Shown piece by piece: positions 6,860-9,244 of a stretch of 9,244 nt of DNA (position 1 is its first letter; each line of letters opens with the position of its first letter). The stretch lies in the NCBI GenBank assembly GCA_946529195.1, contig CAMMZE010000022.1, positions 1 to 9,244 on the forward strand, given 5' to 3'. The stretch is from an uncultured Lachnospiraceae bacterium. GTDB lineage: Bacteria > Bacillota_A > Clostridia > Lachnospirales > Lachnospiraceae. A model generated the notes under the pieces. It worked only from the letters and a program-made list of their open reading frames with translations, had not been told where the DNA came from and searched no databases. Position numbers and translations under genes: made by a program.

Positions 6860-7182
6860 CAGGAGTACCTCCCTTCAAACCACATGACGCCATACTGGAC
6901 GAAGTCGGGATCCTTCAGATAGATATCCATAAGACAGAGAGCGGAAAAACCGGTCAGACCGAAGTATTCTTCGATTTCCCCAATAGAAGCGTCCTCTACT
7001 GCAAAGTCAGAGGTCAGTTCATCATTCATCCAAAGGCGGACGCCTTCCAGGACGCGGGGATCGAAGCGGTGAAGGGCTTCCTCTGCCAAAATGGCAGCGT
7101 AGGCAATGGGCAGTTTCTCTTTGACCATCAGCCTGTTCTGAAGGATTCGGGATTCGCTCAATTTCATCTCAGGCAGTTTCAT
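6859..7182 (-). CDS. Small acidic protein of unknown family, first gene of the HerA/zincin operon
   Basis: A 107-aa protein that I do not recognise. It is acidic and predicted largely helical, with two notable blocks: IAYAAILAEEALHRFDPRV in the middle, and IGEIEEYFGLTGFSALCLM near the C-terminus, ending MWFEGRYS. There is no signal peptide, membrane segment or metal motif. The start at 7182 is clear: AGGAGGT lies 7 bases upstream in the mRNA, whereas a longer reading from 7317 would run through the promoter. It overlaps the zincin gene by one base (TGATG), implying coupled translation and fairly fixed stoichiometry. By position and size it could be an adaptor, inhibitor or substrate of the protease, but this is inference only. 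Confidence 0.85.
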   Translation of the reverse strand: MKLPEMKLSESRILQNRLMVKEKLPIAYAAILAEEALHRFDPRVLEGVRLWMNDELTSDFAVEDASIGEIEEYFGLTGFSALCLMDIYLKDPDFVQYGVMWFEGRYS

Positions 7183-7218
7183 ACCGGGTACCTCCTTTAA
7201 ACTGTAATCATCATGTTG

Positions 7219-7253
7219 AATATAGTATAGCACAGGCTTTTGTCCAGGGTAAA
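7219..7253 (-). promoter_or_regulatory. Promoter of the small-protein/zincin/ATPase operon
   Basis: On the - strand there is an extended -10, TGC-TATACT (hexamer at 7224-7229), 18 bases after TTTACC (7248-7253). An overlapping alternative is TATATT (7219-7224), 16 bases after TGGACA (7241-7246). Both lie 37-50 bases upstream of the strong ribosome binding site. One or both could be used. Confidence 0.6.
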
Positions 7254-7260
7254 GGGGGGT

Positions 7261-7287
7261 GGATTTCTGTTTTGCAGGATGAAATCC
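7261..7287. repeat. Inverted repeat between the divergent promoters
   Basis: GGATTTC (7261-7267) and GAAATCC (7281-7287) form perfect 7-base arms around a 13-base loop. It lies between the leftward operon promoter and the rightward FAH-family promoter, so it could be a regulator site affecting either. No U tract follows, so it is not a terminator. Confidence 0.35.
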
Positions 7288-7307
7288 GGCCAGGAGGAGT
7301 AAACAAC

Positions 7308-7337
7308 TTGACTGCAAAGTAAAAAATGGACTATATT
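7308..7337 (+). promoter_or_regulatory. Promoter of the FAH-family gene and trmO
   Basis: TTGACT (7308-7313, 5 of 6) and TATATT (7332-7337, 5 of 6) are separated by 18 bases. The -10 box ends about 25 bases before the start codon of the FAH-family gene. Confidence 0.6.
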
Positions 7338-7343
7338 TTAGTC
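7329..7343. promoter_or_regulatory. Candidate operator GACTA-N5-TAGTC over the -10 box
   Basis: GACTATATTTTAGTC is a perfect 5-base dyad with a 5-base A/T spacer, laid directly over the -10 box of the FAH/trmO promoter. Occlusion of that box by a dimeric repressor is a reasonable reading. The regulator is unknown and none is encoded in the window. Confidence 0.4.
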
Positions 7344-7362
7344 ATGATGGGAGGAAAATGAG

Positions 7363-8307
7363 ATGAAACTGGTTAGCTATGAGATCAATGGCAAGGTTCG
7401 TACAGGCGTGCTCAGCGCGGATGAGAAGTGGATCTACCCGACTGAGGCGGCCGGCGTTTTAAATGAGGATATGGTCGGACTGATCCGCAGAATGGATGCA
7501 GATCTTTTTGCGGCGCTGCAGGAGCTGACTCTTAAGACAGCGGCTCAGGTCTCTGAGACAGTGAGGCCTGAGAGTGAAGATCCGGACTGTCAGATGACGG
7601 ATGGACCCATTCTGCTGGAGAATGCTGCTTTGAAGGCGCCCATTACCCATCCGGAGCAGGATGTGATCTGCCTGGGAATCAATTATATGGCTCATGCGGT
7701 GGAGTCTGCCCGTTATAAGAAGGAAGCTTTCGGCGGGGAGAGACCTTACGCAGTCTATTTTTCCAAGCGGGTGAATGAGGCGACAGATCCTTATGGGAAT
7801 ATCCCGGCCCATGCAGATCTGGTAGACAGTCTGGATTATGAGGCAGAGCTTGCCGTGATCATTGGAAAGGACGCCTGCGGGGTCAGCAAAGAAGAGGCCA
7901 GAGATTATGTTTTCGGATATACCGTGCTCAATGATGTCAGTGCCAGAAATGTGCAGACCCAGCACAAGCAGTGGTATTTCGGCAAGAGCCTGGATGGCTT
8001 CACCCCTATTGGCCCATGCATTCTGACTGCAGACAGCATCCCCTATCCTCCGGTACTGAAAATCCAGTCATATGTTAACGGGGAACTGCGTCAGGACAGC
8101 ACAACAGACCTGCTGATTTTTGATATTGATCATGTGATCAGTGAATTGTCTCAGGGAATGACTCTGCGTGCGGGTACCATCATTGCTATGGGCACCCCGG
8201 CGGGAGTTGGCATGGGCTTTGTGCCTCCTAAGTTCTTAAAGGCAGGAGACCTGGTGGAGTGCCGGATCGAGGCCATTGGATCGATTATCAACAAGGTCGC
8301 CCGATAG
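7363..8307 (+). CDS. Fumarylacetoacetate hydrolase (FAH) family protein
   Basis: A 314-aa protein with a GGGAGG site 8 bases before its ATG. The N-terminal 90 residues form the usual FAH leader domain (MKLVSYEINGKVRTGVL). The catalytic FAH fold follows: LGINYMAHA (104-112), YEAELAVIIG with metal-ligand candidates E160 and E162, LNDVSARN with D191, the KSLDGFTPIGP block, and GTPAGVG (277-283). Glu-Glu-Asp coordination of Mg2+ or Mn2+ is established for FAHD1-like enzymes, which act on acylpyruvates, oxaloacetate or 2-oxo-acid intermediates of aromatic breakdown. The exact substrate cannot be told from sequence. Length and motifs are those of an intact cytosolic enzyme. It is followed after 17 bases by trmO, probably in one transcript, though the two functions are not obviously linked. 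Confidence 0.93.
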   Translation: MKLVSYEINGKVRTGVLSADEKWIYPTEAAGVLNEDMVGLIRRMDADLFAALQELTLKTAAQVSETVRPESEDPDCQMTDGPILLENAALKAPITHPEQDVICLGINYMAHAVESARYKKEAFGGERPYAVYFSKRVNEATDPYGNIPAHADLVDSLDYEAELAVIIGKDACGVSKEEARDYVFGYTVLNDVSARNVQTQHKQWYFGKSLDGFTPIGPCILTADSIPYPPVLKIQSYVNGELRQDSTTDLLIFDIDHVISELSQGMTLRAGTIIAMGTPAGVGMGFVPPKFLKAGDLVECRIEAIGSIINKVAR

Positions 8308-8324
8308 AAAAGTGGATAAATGAT

Positions 8325-9005
8325 ATGACTTTTAAAACGATTGCGCATATCTATACTGATTTTGAGGAAAAGTTCGGCATCCCCAGGCAGAGCAATCTGG
8401 TTCCGGACCTGAAAGGACAGATTGTCTTTACCAGGGAGTACCGGAATCCGGATGCACTCCGCGGACTGGAGGCCTATGATTACATCTGGCTGATCTGGCA
8501 TTTTTCCGAAACACCGGAAAGGGAGACCTGGTCGCCGATGGTCCGCCCGCCCAGACTGGGGGGCAATGAGCGTGTGGGGGTGTTTGCCTCACGGTCGCCC
8601 AACCGGCCCAACCCGGTAGGATTGTCGTCTGTTAAACTGGAGCGGATCGAGTGGGATACGCCAAAAGGGCCTATCCTCCATGTGGCAGGTGCAGATCTTT
8701 TAAGCGGTACCCCCATCATCGACATCAAACCCTACCAGACTCATTCGGATTCCCATCCGGATGCCAGAGCCGGTTTCGCAGACCGCTTTCGGGATTACAG
8801 CCTGCAGGTAGACTGCCCGGAGGATCTGCTGGAAAAGATTCCAGAAGAAAAAAGACAGGCCCTCCTGAAGGTCCTGTCTCACGATCCGAGACCTGGATAC
8901 CAAAGTGAGGCATCCAGGGTCTACGGTATGGCTTTTGCCGGTTATAATGTGAAGTTTCAGGTCTCCGACCGGCTGCTGACGGTGACGGAGATTGAAAAAG
9001 AATAA
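8325..9005 (+). CDS. trmO: tRNA (N6-threonylcarbamoyladenosine(37)-N6)-methyltransferase TrmO
   Basis: A 226-aa protein, full length for the TsaA/YaeB/TrmO family (the E. coli protein is about 235 aa). TrmO uses S-adenosylmethionine to methylate t6A at position 37 of certain threonine tRNAs to m6t6A, tuning decoding. Motifs: EKFGIPRQ (15-22), RGLEAYDYIWLIW, RPPRLGGN (74-81), the GVFASRSPNRPNPVG stretch ending at G99, DLLSGTPI then DIKPY (133-137), and DPRPGY (187-192), all in family order. The ATG at 8325 gives the expected N-terminus (FKTIAHIYTDF). Upstream in-frame codons lie within or just after the FAH gene and are not conserved. The ribosome binding site is weak (GTGGA at best), so expression may depend on translation of the preceding gene 17 bases away. 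Confidence 0.95.
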   Translation: MTFKTIAHIYTDFEEKFGIPRQSNLVPDLKGQIVFTREYRNPDALRGLEAYDYIWLIWHFSETPERETWSPMVRPPRLGGNERVGVFASRSPNRPNPVGLSSVKLERIEWDTPKGPILHVAGADLLSGTPIIDIKPYQTHSDSHPDARAGFADRFRDYSLQVDCPEDLLEKIPEEKRQALLKVLSHDPRPGYQSEASRVYGMAFAGYNVKFQVSDRLLTVTEIEKE

Positions 9006-9016
9006 TAGCAAGGAAA

Positions 9017-9244
9017 TCAGAGCTGGTCTGCGATGCTGCAGATCAGTTCTTCTGTTTTCTCCCAGCCCAGGCATGGATCGGTGATGGACTGGCCGAATAC
9101 GCCGCCGCCGATGCTCTGGCTGCCGTCTACCAGGTAGCTCTCGATCATGAGGCCTTTGACCAGACTGCGGATCTCTTCGGAATGTCTGCGGCTGTGCAGA
9201 ACTTCCAGGGCGATACGGATCTGCTGCAGATACTGCTTGCCGGA
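9017..9244 (-). CDS. 3-deoxy-7-phosphoheptulonate (DAHP) synthase, class I, 3' end only
   Basis: Only the last 75 residues are in the window; the gene begins beyond the right edge. The readable C-terminus contains SGKQ, then GLMIESYLVDG, FGQSITDPCLGWEKTE and IADQL before the TGA stop. The MxESxLxxGxQ and GxSITDPCLGWexTE blocks are hallmarks of class I (AroF/AroG/AroH-type) DAHP synthases. These join phosphoenolpyruvate and erythrose 4-phosphate at the entry to the shikimate pathway for aromatic amino acids. The effector-specific isoform cannot be told from this fragment. It converges on trmO with only 11 bases between stop codons and no visible terminator hairpin. Confidence 0.93.
   Translation of the reverse strand, partial: SGKQYLQQIRIALEVLHSRRHSEEIRSLVKGLMIESYLVDGSQSIGGGVFGQSITDPCLGWEKTEELICSIADQL

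Noticed and set aside
7183..7317. Longer 152-aa form of the small acidic protein
   Set aside because: The extension would be translated from within the promoter region, and a near-perfect ribosome binding site sits directly before the ATG at 7182.
7291..7322. Tiny open frame after the AGGAGG at 7292-7298
   Set aside because: The only start is TTG at 7308, which reaches a stop after four codons; it is more likely promoter sequence.
8259..8324. Earlier start for TrmO inside the FAH gene
   Set aside because: The extra 22 residues do not resemble TrmO N-termini, and they are explained as FAH coding sequence read in another frame.

Overview
The window looks like a chromosomal segment of a Clostridia bacterium, most likely Lachnospiraceae. 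This rests on the strong AGGAGG-type ribosome binding sites, the moderate GC content, the style of the TIR/Sel1 protein, and a short-loop MazF-like toxin of a kind I associate with that family. No sequence search was possible, so the taxonomic call is inference. I see no rRNA, tRNA, CRISPR array or insertion sequence. No gap between genes exceeds about 180 bases.

Left part (63-3361, + strand). A large multidomain TIR protein comes first: zinc ribbon, long coiled coil, TPR-like helices, TIR domain, Lys/Ala-rich linker, Sel1 repeats. It is followed by a MazE-like/MazF-like toxin-antitoxin pair that overlaps by one base. The pair has its own sigma-A-type promoter. A perfect inverted repeat across the -10 box is a good candidate autoregulatory operator. 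A strong bidirectional terminator then separates this block from the convergent operon.

Middle part (3404-7182, - strand). A tightly packed three-gene operon reads, in order of transcription, a 107-aa acidic protein of unknown family, a 290-aa HExxH zincin-type putative metalloprotease, and an 857-aa HerA/VirB4-type ATPase. The ATPase carries a C-x2-C-x2-C-x3-C cluster after the ATPase core. Gene 1/gene 2 overlap by one base and gene 2/gene 3 are nine bases apart, so the three probably act together. This is the best candidate for an undescribed system here. The nearby TIR protein and toxin-antitoxin pair suggest a defence or stress-response island, but nothing in the sequence proves a functional link.

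Right part (7183-9244). A 180-base divergent intergenic region holds promoters for both directions and two inverted repeats. Rightward lie housekeeping-type genes: a fumarylacetoacetate-hydrolase-family enzyme and trmO, the tRNA t6A37 methyltransferase, in one probable operon. The 3' end of a convergent class I DAHP synthase gene (shikimate pathway) runs off the window edge. These ordinary metabolic genes mark the likely boundary of the accessory region.
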